Made by a program: the position numbers and the translations under genes. A stretch of 64,000 bases of DNA from Ficedula albicollis (Eukaryota > Chordata > Aves > Passeriformes > Muscicapidae), in NCBI RefSeq assembly GCF_000247815.1, contig NC_021674.1, forward strand, positions 30,382,901-30,446,900, written 5' to 3'. The notes below the pieces were generated by a model. That model had not been told where the DNA came from. It worked only from the letters and a program-made list of their open reading frames with translations, and made no database searches. Of the stretch, positions 1 through 12,315 are shown piece by piece (position 1 is the first letter of the stretch; every line of letters begins with the position of its first letter).

Positions 1-3000
1 ACATTCCTGAAATGGCTGAAGCAAAAGAACTATTCTGGGAGCAATTCCCTTCGGAGAACAGCCAGCACAAGACAGCTGAACGAGGCACATCTTCCAGGCT
101 GACAGAAAGACTTGCCAGAACTGTAGTACGTAACCAGTCACTAATAAGATTTATTTTAATACTTCTTACTGAACTGGCTGACTCATATTCTCCAGAAGCA
201 CTGTGCATACTTCATCTTAATCAATGGAAGTACATCTGTTATACCAAGACATAATCATGCCCTGAAGCCATTTTGGTTTGTACCAGATAAACCTTATCCA
301 TCTAGAAAGTTAATTTACCAGTACCATTACAAATTCTCCTCCACAGAAAAAGGTTCCATGGAAATGGAACTATGATTTAATGTTTTACCAAGTTTTAAGA
401 GAAACATTAGTTTCAATACATGTTTGACAACTTTGTATAAAGATGGAGCAGCTTATCTATTGAAAAGTGTTTCTTTTTTCCTGTCTTCCTGAAGATTATT
501 TCTAAATTAACTGAGTAAATCAAATCACTCCAAGTTTATTTTGGCACAATCCAAACAAATGCTTCATCTCCTGTGTTTATGGACCAGCAGTTCTGTTATC
601 CAAGTTAAGAATCTGCAGCTGCTTTTCTTCCACTTTTTTGATTACTCACTGACAGTGAGACTTGCTGCCATTTTATCTGTAAAATCGGTACAGTCTCTGC
701 TGTGTGGAGGCTGTATTTTGTTTCTGCTGGTGTTTGACAGGAATCTGTTTTTCTCTCCCTCTTATCCCTGTGCTTAGACCAAAACAAAATAAACCAACAG
801 AAACACCAAGAAAAGAATTTAAACAGATCATTATAGATTTATACAGAACTCAACTAAAAACAGGGATGTGGAAAAGTAAGCACAGTAACTATGAAGGTTA
901 TTTATGCCCTTCTAAAAGAACAGTCTGTGGTGGCCCATGTGCTCCACCTTCAATTCCAGGTGCTCAGCACCCTGAGGTGGCTCTCTGGCTGAGTTGCAGA
1001 GTTTGATTCGTTTCCTGGCTCAGTCTTACTGCTGTAGAGGCCACTTGTGAACTGCATCCCTTCCAATCAAAAAGCAGACAAACATCAGTACTTGCCAACA
1101 TCTCACAAATTAAAATTACAAACCACCACCTTCTGCCTGAGGTTAGTGCTCACAGCAGCCTCCCCCAAGAGCAGCAGCAAGTGCACAGCTGTCAGGTCAG
1201 ACGCATTCCAGGAAATTGTAGCTTCTTACGACATAGGCTAGGCCAGTAAAATTCCAAGAAAAGCTTTCTTGTCCACACAGGCAAGAAATATGGCTAGCAA
1301 GTGTTTGATCAGAATGCAACATGACTGAGCAATTACTTTTGAAGTGTCATCAAGCTGGAAGGTTTCAACATCTTCTTATCTTCTTAAGTATCTCCTCTGG
1401 CCCAAGAACATGAAAAACATTACAATTCCTATCTGAGAAGCACACAAACAAATGGCATTGCTACTGGAAGGTACAGCCTGGCTGCTCTGCAGGGCCCATT
1501 ATCTCAGCCACCCCACAGACTGCCAAGAGACAGGTGGAGTCTGAGGTACAGACACACCATAAGGATGTGGCCTACAAATACCAAACCATTCCACACAAAA
1601 GCTGCTGCAGAGCTAGCATACTACACCAATTTTTCTTTAGCTGCTGGCTAGAAGTTGATCTAACGCGACAAATGGAAAATTCCTTTACTGATTATCTAGA
1701 ATATCCTCATATTTCTCGTGCCATTCCAACAACAAGATCACTGCAGACTTCTGCGTGTTGGCTTTACAGATCTAGTGGTACCAGAACTACTTTTTACTGT
1801 AAAATTGTAAGCCTCTTCCATAAAATAACGTTTTGCTTTCTGTGCAAGTAATTTCCATACATTAAAAGTTTACAGCTCAGTGTCATTTAAAACTGTACAC
1901 AACTTTATTTAGTAGCAATATACATCTAGTCAAGCAATTAAGAGCAGGCCTAGAAATTTATAGCATAATTTGCAACTAATCAACCTGCCTTTTTTACAAT
2001 ACTTTTCCAGAACTCAGTGCTTTATAGCTACTTCCACTTACACATTCACTGGCCTTAGTTTTGAAGCAACTCTCTGGTAACCACCCAGTTATGACACCAC
2101 TGAGACAACAACTTCCTTTTCAGATCAAGGATCACAGGCAGTTGATTTCAGATCGCTTGCAGAAATGCTGTAACAGAGTGTAACTTGAAGAATATGATTC
2201 CAGCAATTCTCTGATGATAAAACTGACTCCTAGACCTAGTATTAAATAAACATTACACTTCAATACAATCATTACCCATTGTAAGACACTAAACTATTGG
2301 AAGGTCCATCCAGCCCAAACTAGAGAACATTGCTGTCTGCAGGACTTGCCTACTCTTACTGTCACCTACAAACAGTGCACACAAAGCTGATTTTGTTTTA
2401 GTGGTGTTGATATAAAGGTTATCCTGTCATAAGCTCAAAATGAGAATTCATTTTAAAATTTCTCTTTCTCACTGGAGCTTGCAAAGTGCATCAGCAATTA
2501 ACAATTCCTATCACTTCTCCCAGTTTGCTGTGTGAAAAGGCTCAGAACTCATCTTACAAATTGCTCTTTTGAAGATCAAAGGGAAGCTGAATTTGTCTTG
2601 TGTGTGCTCTGGATGAGTTTGTAATTTACTGGAACTTTCAGAGGAGGCTTGGCAGCACACTCGTTTGACAGCCCCAGGGCACAGGATTCAGGGGAGCTCT
2701 GTGACTCTTCCCTTCTGAGTTCCTTCCTTAGCTTTAATTGGCACCTCATTAGAAATTAATGAAAATGACATCCTCTGTTCTTCCTGCTCCAGGCGTAGAA
2801 TGCTACAAAAAGGCCCATCACAATTCATAACACATTCAATTTATATAGCAATGGCTCTTAAGCATTATTTATGAGATGTGAATTTCTTGTCAGCAGTTAA
2901 TAACTTGAACAGAGCGGAAGAAGAATGAAAAAAAAAAAGATCTTGAGAGTATGTGTGTATGAAAACAAACAAATCTTTCTACATCTGAAAAATGTTGTGT

Positions 3001-4403
3001 TTGAATTGCTGGAACTCCCTTCTCAGTAGTGAATTGTTGTTCTTCACAGCAAAGCCCTGCAGCACTCTCAAATCTGTCTAAAATTCCATGTAGTGTCAAG
3101 GGAACGAGCTCAGCAGCATCACCTCTCTCTGGACAGGGCTTACAGGAGAGCCAATACAGCAGCATCCCAAAAATCCCCGAGCCACTGTAATGCACCAGTC
3201 ACTCTCTCTGTCTCCTTTCCAAAGGAGCTGTGCCTTGTTGGACAAGTCCCAGTTAAGTGGATCAGTATTTGCAGATATGTCTATTAAAACACTGTTTAGT
3301 ATGTACATATTTTCCTTTTCACTATGTCTCACTAAAAATCTCACTGGAGGACTCACCAGGACAAATCATCAAAAAGTAAGATCATTTCCAGTACTTTTAA
3401 CATTAGGACAAGAAGATGTGCAACTGCAAACAATTAAATTGTTGGTCTGTGGATGGAGTTAATTTGTTTCAGACATAGTTTTGGATCAAAAATTTTATGC
3501 TTTAAATCCTTTTTCCTTCCATCCAAGCAAACCCATACATTTGTCATTCTGAAGATGGTATCTCCCTTTTTATTGTGCCTGATAACAGATTTTCTCTTAC
3601 TGTTTAAAACTGGGAGAGGTTCCCCCATTTTTTCCCATTGCTTCAGTTCAGGATTAAGACACCAAGAATTTCATAGCAGCTGTTCAAAGCTCAGATTAAA
3701 CAATGTTCTATTTTGACCATTACTTCTGAAGAGTGTACGTGCTTATTTTACACCAGCTAATTCTATCTCATCACTTCCACCTGACCACACATCATTACCT
3801 GTGCTTCACATTAGGACAAAGAAGGATAATTTTAAACAAATGAGAATTTTACAGATTTGTTTTACTGCATTTCTATCACCTCCTCTTGGGGTTTTTGAAT
3901 GGGCTTGTCACTCATGACCTAAAGCAATCTAACTTTACAGACAGCAGGGCAAGCTAGCAAGAATGGTTTCTCAGGCAGTATCTTTTAAACTGACCAGAGC
4001 CACAGGCTGCTGATTATTGGTAAAGCAGTTTGGGTGACGTGAAGCTGAGGTGCCCTGTGTTGCTCAGTGGCAGCATTTTGCTTGCTTCTTATTCCTCTGA
4101 CTATTAAATGTAAGTGCACAGGGTATGCCCACATTCACATCATATCAGAGCACAGATAACACACCCTTGCTGCACACAGTATTAACGAAACACTGTAACT
4201 GCACAGAAACCAAAGATCTCCACTTTTTCAGCCCTGTTGTACATATGGAAATAGACTCTTGCCTTCTATTTTCTCATTAAAAGTATGGAACACAAATGTT
4301 TATAATACAAATTATAAACTGTATAGGATGTAATACAGGAATGCAAATTTTCATCTCCTCACTTATTACTGAGGAATTCAGATTTTTTTTCACATTCATG
4401 TTC

Positions 4404-4617
4404 TATTAACACATTTTATGAACTTTAACAGAAATATTTCCATAAAGCTACATATATGCAGTAGAAGAAAATTAAATAATAATTCCTACAACATTTATAT
4501 TGCAACAGTTTATTAACACATTTTATGAACTTTAACAGGAATATTTCCATAAAGCTACATATATCCAGTAGAAGAAAATTAAAGAATAATTCCTACAACA
4601 TTTATATTGCAACAGTA
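4404..4617. repeat. Tandem duplication, 107-bp unit, two copies
   Basis: The stretch starting TATTAACACATTTTATGAAC at 4404 recurs at 4511, and both copies end in GCAACAGT. The copies differ at only a few positions, for example CAGAAATA versus CAGGAATA and TATGCAG versus TATCCAG. The unit is AT-rich, non-coding and intronic. The small divergence makes this an older or less homogenised duplication than the arrays at 62871 or 36275. Confidence 0.9.
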
Positions 4618-5538
4618 TTGAATTATGAAAATACTTCATGAAAATTTGAGAGTAATCAACCAAATATATCTGTAATCCAGTTTACAGAAAAAAAAAAAGG
4701 CAGGTCATATTTTGTAATGTTAAAAACATTACTGGTCAAGAAAAGGGCTTTTTAAAAGTTGCTTTCAACTTCATTGCTCTTATGTAGCTCCAATATTGCA
4801 GAATGCAGGGAAGATTAATGATGTTACATAATGTTTAAGCAATGATTTATCCAATCCACCCCAAAATTCAAATTCTGTTGCTCCCAATATTAGGGACCAT
4901 CCCACTATTTCAGTCAGGTACCGGTGAGCAGCCTGAGTTGTTGTATACACAACATCAGACCAAGAGCAGAAATTCCTGCCTCTACCATGCTAAGCAGAAA
5001 GAGCCATACCAAAATATGTCATTGATAGCCCTGAATTTCTTCAGTTTGATAAAGCTGGTACCAAACACTTGAAAGTATCCTGACACATGATTTCCATAAC
5101 AAGATTTTCAACATTACAGCTTTTAATTTAATTTTGGTGGATTCACAGACAATGTATGTTAGTTCTGTGCCAGTGCTCCAATATCAAAACAAAGCCTATG
5201 TGATGTCCAAAAGAACCCAACACAACAGTAATCTCTACAGCCTGAAGACAGACAGCTGCTGAAGAAGAGAACAAATAACACCAAATGTCTGCAGCTTTCT
5301 ATCACTTCCCTTCACTTAGCATTTGGGATTCAGTATAGGATTAACGTCTTTGTAGCTACTTTAGCTACACCTTTCCTCTCCACACTGCTGCTCAGGACAT
5401 GTCTTCTCTCCAGAAAATGGTTTTAGCACAAGATGTTATATTTCACAGGTGAATTGCACCTATCATCTGTGCAGATCCTTTGGAAATTATCCCTTGTCAG
5501 AAACCCATTGGAGTAATTAAAACAAACTTCTCCAAATG

Positions 5539-5830
5539 TATCAATACAAGCATTGTCAGAGAGTTCAATGCAACCTTCAATATGTGATTATATGAAAAAA
5601 TAATTAGCAGGTAAAACTACCATATGCATTATCACTGGGTCTAATTATCAATACAAGCATTGTTAGAGAGTTCAATGCAACCTTCAATACGTGATTATAT
5701 GAAAAAATAATTAGCAGGTAAAGTATCAATACAAGCATTGTCAGAGAGTTCAATGCAACCTTCAATATGTGATTATATGAAAAAATAATTAGCAGGTAAA
5801 ACTACCATATGCATTATCACTGGGTCTAAT
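5539..5830. repeat. Three-copy tandem array with long-short-long units (107/78/107 bp)
   Basis: Copies begin with TATCAATACAAGCATTG at 5539, 5646 and 5724. Copies 1 and 3 are full length and end in the same ATGCATTATCACTGGGTCTA tail. Copy 2 stops after GCAGGTAAA and lacks the last 29 bp. Copies 1 and 3 agree with each other (GTCAGAG, ATATGTG), while copy 2 differs (GTTAGAG, ATACGTG). This fits duplication of a long unit around a diverged short one. It is intronic and has no coding content. Confidence 0.9.
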
Positions 5831-6489
5831 GAGCACATTTAAACCAGTTAAGAACACAATTGTTCCATGAAGGAGAGAGCATCTCCTTTGGAATCTAGTC
5901 ACATTAATTACTGTTTCAGAAAGATTATTTGCATTTAATATGAAACCTCAAATTAGCTGCCTGCATGGGATTATCGTCCTCAATTCAACTACCTGAACAG
6001 TGTCATCAGCTTTGGAAAAGCCAAGTTAGATTTTAAGTGTATGGTGAACAATAAGACTTCCTCCCACAAACTAGTGTGACAATGAAAATATTTTCAGTTA
6101 GAGGGGACTTTTTGATTTAAGTTTTTAATATTAATGTAATTATAACATGCAGAAGCAGATACTGATCTATGTTCCTTTACACCCTATAGAAACCTTCTTT
6201 GCATATTTATCTATGTGCTTTGTGCTTCTATCAAGTGGTTATGATGCCCTTCCTGCCTTACAGGGACTTCTGAAGCTAAATTCATTAATATATGGCATCT
6301 CTTGAGACAAGGCAGTACATCAAGGCCAAAGTTTTAAAAGGGAAATTAGGAACTAATTATAACTCTTTGCTACCAGTGGAGGCTATAGCTTCCGTTTAAA
6401 GCATCTCTGCAAGGTGAAAACCACAAGTGCTCTCTGTATTTCCGTGTGTGACGCAGATCTGAGCACGGCTGCTGACAAACAGTACTCAC

Positions 6490-6660
6490 CACAGCGACAT
6501 GATCCCAGCTCCTGCTGTACTAGCTCCAGTTTCGTTTGGCACTGGAAGCATCGGCGTCTACTCTTCTGTTTGGATCGACTGGTTTCCTCAGGCCTGTCAT
6601 TACTGTCATCCAGTAGCCGTGGCCGCTTCACGGGAGAAGCCTCACTCTCCGACTGTGAAT
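6490..6660 (-). CDS. ZFAND3: ZFAND3 coding exon (probably exon 5): basic linker and first half of the AN1 zinc finger
   Basis: ZFAND3 is a small A20/AN1 zinc finger protein, about 227 residues in human. This minus-strand exon of 171 nt reads 57 codons in phase 1-1. It opens with DSQSESEASPVKRPR, continues through EETSRSKQKSRRR, and ends RCFQCQTKLELV...ELGSCRCG, nearly identical to mammalian ZFAND3 as I recall it. The C-x2-C and C-x-C pairs are the first four metal ligands of the AN1 finger; the other four belong to the next exon, which is not in this window. VKRPR and KQKSRRR are candidate nuclear localisation signals (inference). The acceptor is AATACAACAG at 6661-6670, with a weak pyrimidine tract. 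The donor GTGAGT follows at 6489-6484. The linker reads RLLDDSNDRPEE, one residue longer than my memory of the human protein. The open frame beyond the donor is intron read-through. Confidence 0.96.
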
Positions 6661-9600
6661 CTGTTGTATTCACAACAAATATTTTAGGAAAAATATTAGA
6701 ATTTCCTCACTGAGGCAACCCTTTAGGCAGGCTGAAGGTATATTGCTTTCAACTGGGGTCACCACCAAGCAGTGTGATACCTCCCACTCTATTGCATATG
6801 CATGTTTTCTTAACAACCAAAATGAGCATCAAGTAAAGGACAAATTATCTTTGTTCCCTATAAGAACCTTTCCCGCTGTCAATACTGAATATAAAATGAA
6901 CTGATTAGCTTCCTTCCAGCCTTGGCTGGGTCATACACAGATACATGTGGAGCATACACCATCCTAAGCAATTGCAGGCTTCATCTATCATCTCATTTAT
7001 TTTCTCCCGTGCGCCGCCTTCGGTGTCCCCACACAAACTGACTGAAGTGATGAAAAACACCTGAGCACAGGTTGGACCTATTTCCTCCTTGGGCAGGAGG
7101 GGGATTTTTCAAGCACAGCATGTAAATTGTATCTCTCATGACTGAAAGCAGTACATGAAAGCACCACACCGTGCTTCCCTCTCTTTCCACATGGATACCA
7201 ATTTAAATGTAAATTAGTAGACACCAACAATACAACCCCAAACAAAATAAGCATGATCTGTACATACATCCTATCAATTCCAAATGCTCAGCCATTTCTA
7301 AAGTATTAGTCAGAATACTATTTGCATTAATAACTTCATAAATTTCAGCTTCAGCTGAAATAAATTTCAGCTTTAAATTTCAGTAAGAAAATGGTGTGAG
7401 GAAAGCCTTTGGAAGTTAAAGTTTACAACAGTCTTACTTCAGGTAGCATAATGCCTTTTTTTTTCAGTCAGTCTTGTTTTTTGTTTTTTTTTACTATGGA
7501 GAGTGTACTGACAAGGGTTCTAGAGCAGCACACAGAATGCCCATTACTGACTGAACTGTGAGATGCCCAAGCCTTGTTTTTGTGGCATGTCAGAGACATG
7601 ACATTTCAGTGGATCTGCTGCTCTGCAATCCAAGCCAGGTCAGAAAAGACATTTTCTTTTTCCAGATCTGTGCAGAGGAGAATCAGTGCTGTACTTCTTT
7701 GTAAAAAGAACTGCAAATAAATCTAATCCCAACTGTACTAAAAATTAAATTATTTGTTGTAGTGCTGCAAGGAGCTGCTGAAAGACATTACTGCAATCAG
7801 TCAGTATTCTACTGCATGATGGTGAGCAAGGAAAAAAAAAGCCCATTAGCTGAGTTAAATCCCTTTTGAACCAACATTAATCCAATGAATAACAGGCTAA
7901 ATCTATCTTTTTGGCAGGATGGTAACCTATTGAACATGTCAGCACCATTATTCTAAGATTCCATTGCCTATGTCTGCTTTGTGCTGTCCTGGATTAGGCA
8001 GGAAAAGGTAACTGCCATGGATACAACACTGTCCATAACCTTGTTATGTTAGCTATCTTACCTGAGCCACTGCTTATCAACATCATGACTTTCCTTGAGT
8101 AAACAACTAAAGGAGTCAGACTTGGAACACTTGGAACACTGTTAACTTCTCCTGCTTTCTCACAGGCAATACAATGTTTTTCCAGCTGTTGTATCCCACT
8201 GTTACAGCCATAACAAATATACACCTTGCCTCACTGAGGCCTATTTTATTTCTGTCATACTGCTCTCAAGATATGCTGAAAATGTGCCTGGCTTTACAAC
8301 AAATACAAAGCCTCTACATCTCACACTTCATAGAAGAGAGAATTGCTTTCTGCACTGCATACAGGTGATAAGTTTTTATTAACCTGCAATGATTTTATCT
8401 GATGTGTGCCTCAAGACAGCCACCTTTTTGATCAGTGTCACAGATTACAATTTACACCTTACAAAATACATATATTAGGCCTAAACTAACATTCAGTACA
8501 TAACGTACCTCACCTCTGCATGCCTGGCTGTGCAGAAGCCTTGGCAAGGAAAAGAAAGCAATGCATAATGCATTAATACAGCTATGGAACAACTAGTCCT
8601 GTCTTAAATCTCTGGAGAAAACAGTTCAAGGGAAAGATCCTCTGAACAGACTGCCTGACTCCCTGAACAGAGATCCTGACTCATACTCCAAGGCCCACAG
8701 TCCTCTCCCATGGATTCTTGTCTTCAGAATGCCTAGAACACCAGGCTGGCCTTGAGTGGACACCCCCTCGAGCAGGCAGATTCTGTCGTGTGACCTGGCT
8801 CAATCAGCATTCAGTGAAACTGCTCCAGCCCACCCTGCTGCCCCAGATGGAGATCTACATCATTTGCAGTTTATTCACTACTCAGAGAACCAGATAGACT
8901 GCCTTTATGGAACAGCTGCCTCCCACATATCTTTGCTTCTGGAAATATAAGCCATTCTGGCAGTTCTCAGAAGCCAATTTGGTATAATGAATTATGCTGA
9001 TGAAAACCATAGTGGTCTGCTGATCCTGAAGTCCAAATAAGGGATTCATGGGGTGAGTCAACCAGTGTCTAATAAGTTAATGAAACCATATGCCTTAATG
9101 AGAAAAATAGCTACCTCAAGTCAGGCTAGTAGTCCTACAAATGAAAATACTTAATCACACACGTTCTGTAAATTGGTAATGACTAACTGAATATTAACAT
9201 GAGTTGGTCATTATCATAGAAATTATGGATAGCTCATTTTTTACAATGGGTATCTTTCTGCCATAAACTAAAACACTTAGCACTGAGGTAAACTCAAGCT
9301 GCCTCTCAGGGACAGCACCATCTCTCTGATCACTGATTGCTCAGGGCCTTGAACACAGGAGTCCAAGCTAATACTCAACACAAACCAGACCCACAGCACA
9401 CACACTTCCATCTTCCCAAGGGCAAGTACAATGAGCAAGGAGAAAGCACATAACAAAATTAGATCTTTTAGAGTCAGTCCTGCATGCATTTCTCCCAGAT
9501 CACATTGCTTTTCATGATACTGACACATGCAATATAGGACACAAAATACTTCTTCCAGCACCTGGAATCTTGCAACCCTAAAGTTCAAAAATCTGATAGC

Positions 9601-12016
9601 AAAATGAAATTGTCATGCATAGCTTTATTATCTGGAGTACAACTGAAAAAAAAAACCCTAGGAATACAGGCCGAAGTGCTCCAACTAGAATCAAGAGGAA
9701 ATTCCCAGTATGAGCCTTTAAACAACCAAAAAAGGCTACAGAGAAGAGGATTCTCTCAGTCAGTGACTGACAGTGGCTTTTCTTAGACAGTTGGTTCATT
9801 CTACAACAGTTACTTCTTCCTTTGCTTTAAGAAATATTTTCCATGCTCAACTTGCATTTTAGTATTGCACCTAAACCAACAAATACCCAGTCTGAAAGGA
9901 AAATCAAAGTGCTCTTCTTTTACCCACAGATGTCAAAAATCATAAAACTTCTCAGTAAAAATGAACAATAAGGATGATAAATCCCCAAAATTTCAGAAGA
10001 AACTGCTCAGCAGAGTAATTGTCATTGACACACTCCCACTGCAATTTTAATTCTGAGTTAAGAAACAAGGATTCTTCCAGCTGGTATATGATGATGGAGA
10101 TCCTTCTAATTGTGTTCCAAACTCCCATTTGAAATGAGAGAACAAAGAAGTTCAGTTAGGCAACGCTGAAACTGGAGGCTTTCAACAATCAGAGCAGTGT
10201 TCTTAAAACTGTTATGTCATGGACAGAGACATTTGTTCCTCACTGTCACTGTTCTCATCTTCATTACTCATGTTCTCCCCTCAAATTTCCAAAAACTGGT
10301 GCCTGAGCTGAATTGCACTCCCTTAGTCTCCAGCCTTGGAGGAGTTTGCAGGCTGCATGCAGATGGCTTCAGTTACAATCACGATGGCTCCTCCATGGCA
10401 CTGGGGGGGAGGGTGCGATGCTCTAGGCCCAACAGAGACGTGGGCTAACAAAACTTAGCAAGGAAGGAGGAAGGATGGAAGAGATGGGAAAATAGTAAGA
10501 AAAAGAGAATCTCTGCTGCTGCTTTCTTCAAGAAGATGAATCTGTTTAATCTCCAGCTTCATGACAGCTTTTAAGGCACTCAATCAGGTTTTTTTCTTAT
10601 CATAAAGAACCTATCACACAGACTGGCATTTATGATCTCAGCTGCCTGTGCAAAAACCAGAAAAAGCAATCTTTAATGAACCCTCTAACATAACTGCCAT
10701 CTCCCCTGAAAATATTTTGGAAGCATCTTAAGCTGTTAAAACCTCTGTCCATGGAGAAACTTGCATAGCTGCAGACAACAACTATGTAATATAAATTAAC
10801 TAAAATTTGAGCAATAGCTTGTTGCCCATTTCTAGTTGTTATTTTTTTTATTCATTATTCTGTTCTTAAATGACTGCCTGGCATGTTGATTATGCATTAA
10901 AGATTTCATCTAGAGAAAACTGCCTCTATACAAATCTTTCCTATCACATTTACCAGAATCATCATTTAAAATAATCTCTTTAGTTCAAATGAATCTAAAA
11001 TTAACATAGTTGTTCCAAAACTCTTTTGCTTGTTGACTATTAATGAAGAAACAGAAATTCAAGATTAACACCTCATAAGCCAAGTCTGACAACTGTGACT
11101 GCCTCAGACCCTCCCTGCTGCCGTACAGTGCTGTGGAAAACATAATTCTGAAACTCTGATATTTAATTGAAATGAACATCTTATCTTGTCTTCTCGCACG
11201 ATTGTGACTGCATCTCAAGGCTGTGCACCTCTTTGGAACCACTCACACGTGTAAGAAATGTATTTCTTTTGTGAATTCACTTCAGGATTTATTTTAAACA
11301 CTACAGACAGATATCTCAAAAATATCTTACATAAGCCCTTTGGTAATATTTAACCACACAATCTCTTTTCTAGTATCATTGCAGAGCCCTTAGCATCATT
11401 ATTTCACCGATTTATTTTTTTCCCCTCCATAGAGTTTAAAAGAAACTGCACTAAAGCTCAATGTCCCTAAACAATGTGGAATAGAGAGACCACATGGGAG
11501 CAGTCTCTATGGAGCTCACATCCCATCAGTCGCTTCTTTGCCTCAGGAGGCTCTCCATTAAATCACACTGGAGACTATAAATAACACCCATAAGTTGCAT
11601 TACATAAGTTATTATTTCTCATCCATCACCACAACCATGCAACAGTAGTTGTTTCCAGCTCTAATGAGTAAAAACAACCAATAAAAAACCCCCGCAACTT
11701 TCAGCCTAGCTGTTGGAGACATGTAAGTGGAAGAACTGCTGCAAGAAGTTCCAAATGTGAAACATTACTGATGTACTTCAAACTCTTGACAGAAAAATTC
11801 TCCTTCTCCCTTTGCAATAGAGCTAAGAAAAAGGATTCCATTACATACTTGAAGTGTTGGATTATTTTTAAAAAAACCCCAAAAACAAACTATCAAAAAA
11901 ACCAAAAACCAAAAAAGGAACTTAGCTGGCACACATGACGTGTTGCTAGAAAGGAGGATTTACATATGTATATGTATGTATATCTGTGACTGAATATTAA
12001 TTATTATGAAAACAAG

Positions 12017-12046
12017 AAATAAATAAATAAATAATTATTATTATCA
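12017..12046. repeat. (AAAT)n / (TTA)n microsatellite
   Basis: Four and a half AAAT units run directly into about three TTA units. It is a short, plain, AT-rich simple repeat of a kind common in vertebrate introns, about 90 bp before the CR1 fragment. Confidence 0.9.
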
Positions 12047-12134
12047 GGAAAACAGACAAGTGTGAGGGCATAAGCATACGTACAGTTTGGGTAGCATTCC
12101 ACTTGCAGACAGGAAAATGCTTTCTTACTGTAGG

Positions 12135-12315
12135 GGAGGCCTGACACTGGCACAACTTGCCCAAGTGGGTTTGTGGAAGCTCCATCCTTGAAGATACTCA
12201 AAACTTGACTGGACACAGGGCTCAGCCTGCTCTAGGTGACTCTGTTCTGAATACAGAGGTTGGATCAGTCTCCTGAGCTCTCTTCCACCCTCAGCCTTTC
12301 TTACTTCATGGATAG
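12135..12315 (+). mobile_element. CR1 LINE 3'-end fragment, sense on plus strand
   Basis: The run GCACAACTTGCCCAAGTGGG, TTTGTGGAAGCTCCATCCTT, GAAGATACTCAAAAC, then GAGGTTGGATCAGTCTCCTG and TTCCACCCTCAGCC matches in order the 3' untranslated tail I recall for avian CR1 retrotransposons (lead-in, 'wise-phrase' middle, and the 'ggttggat..gatctc' end). The tail ends near CTTTCTTACTTCATGG, a decayed version of the terminal ATTCTATG repeats, so the 3' end appears nearly complete while the body is missing. Such 5'-truncated copies are the usual product of CR1 insertion. Heavy divergence suggests age. The subfamily cannot be assigned by eye. Confidence 0.85.

Larger units (their letters stand above)
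1..6489 (-). other. ZFAND3: ZFAND3 intron after the 171-nt exon (partial; continues beyond position 1)
   Basis: Minus-strand intron that begins at the GTGAGT donor at 6489-6484 and runs off the left edge. I looked on the minus strand for the final ZFAND3 exon, which should encode the second half of the AN1 finger (YVFCMLHRLPEQHDC in the human protein, from memory) and the stop codon. Nothing resembling it is present. The sequence is AT-rich with scattered short ORFs that look random. It holds two tandem arrays (4404-4617 and 5539-5830). About 2640-2900 is a repeat-free stretch with homeobox-like TAAT motifs that could be conserved non-coding DNA, but this cannot be judged without an alignment. 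Confidence 0.8.

Noticed and set aside
5539..5830. Regularly repeated units considered as a CRISPR-like array
   Set aside because: Units are directly adjacent without unique spacers, and the DNA is vertebrate.
1..6489. Search for the last ZFAND3 exon (second half of the AN1 finger)
   Set aside because: No minus-strand sequence encoding the expected Cys/His pattern was found, so the exon is placed outside the window.
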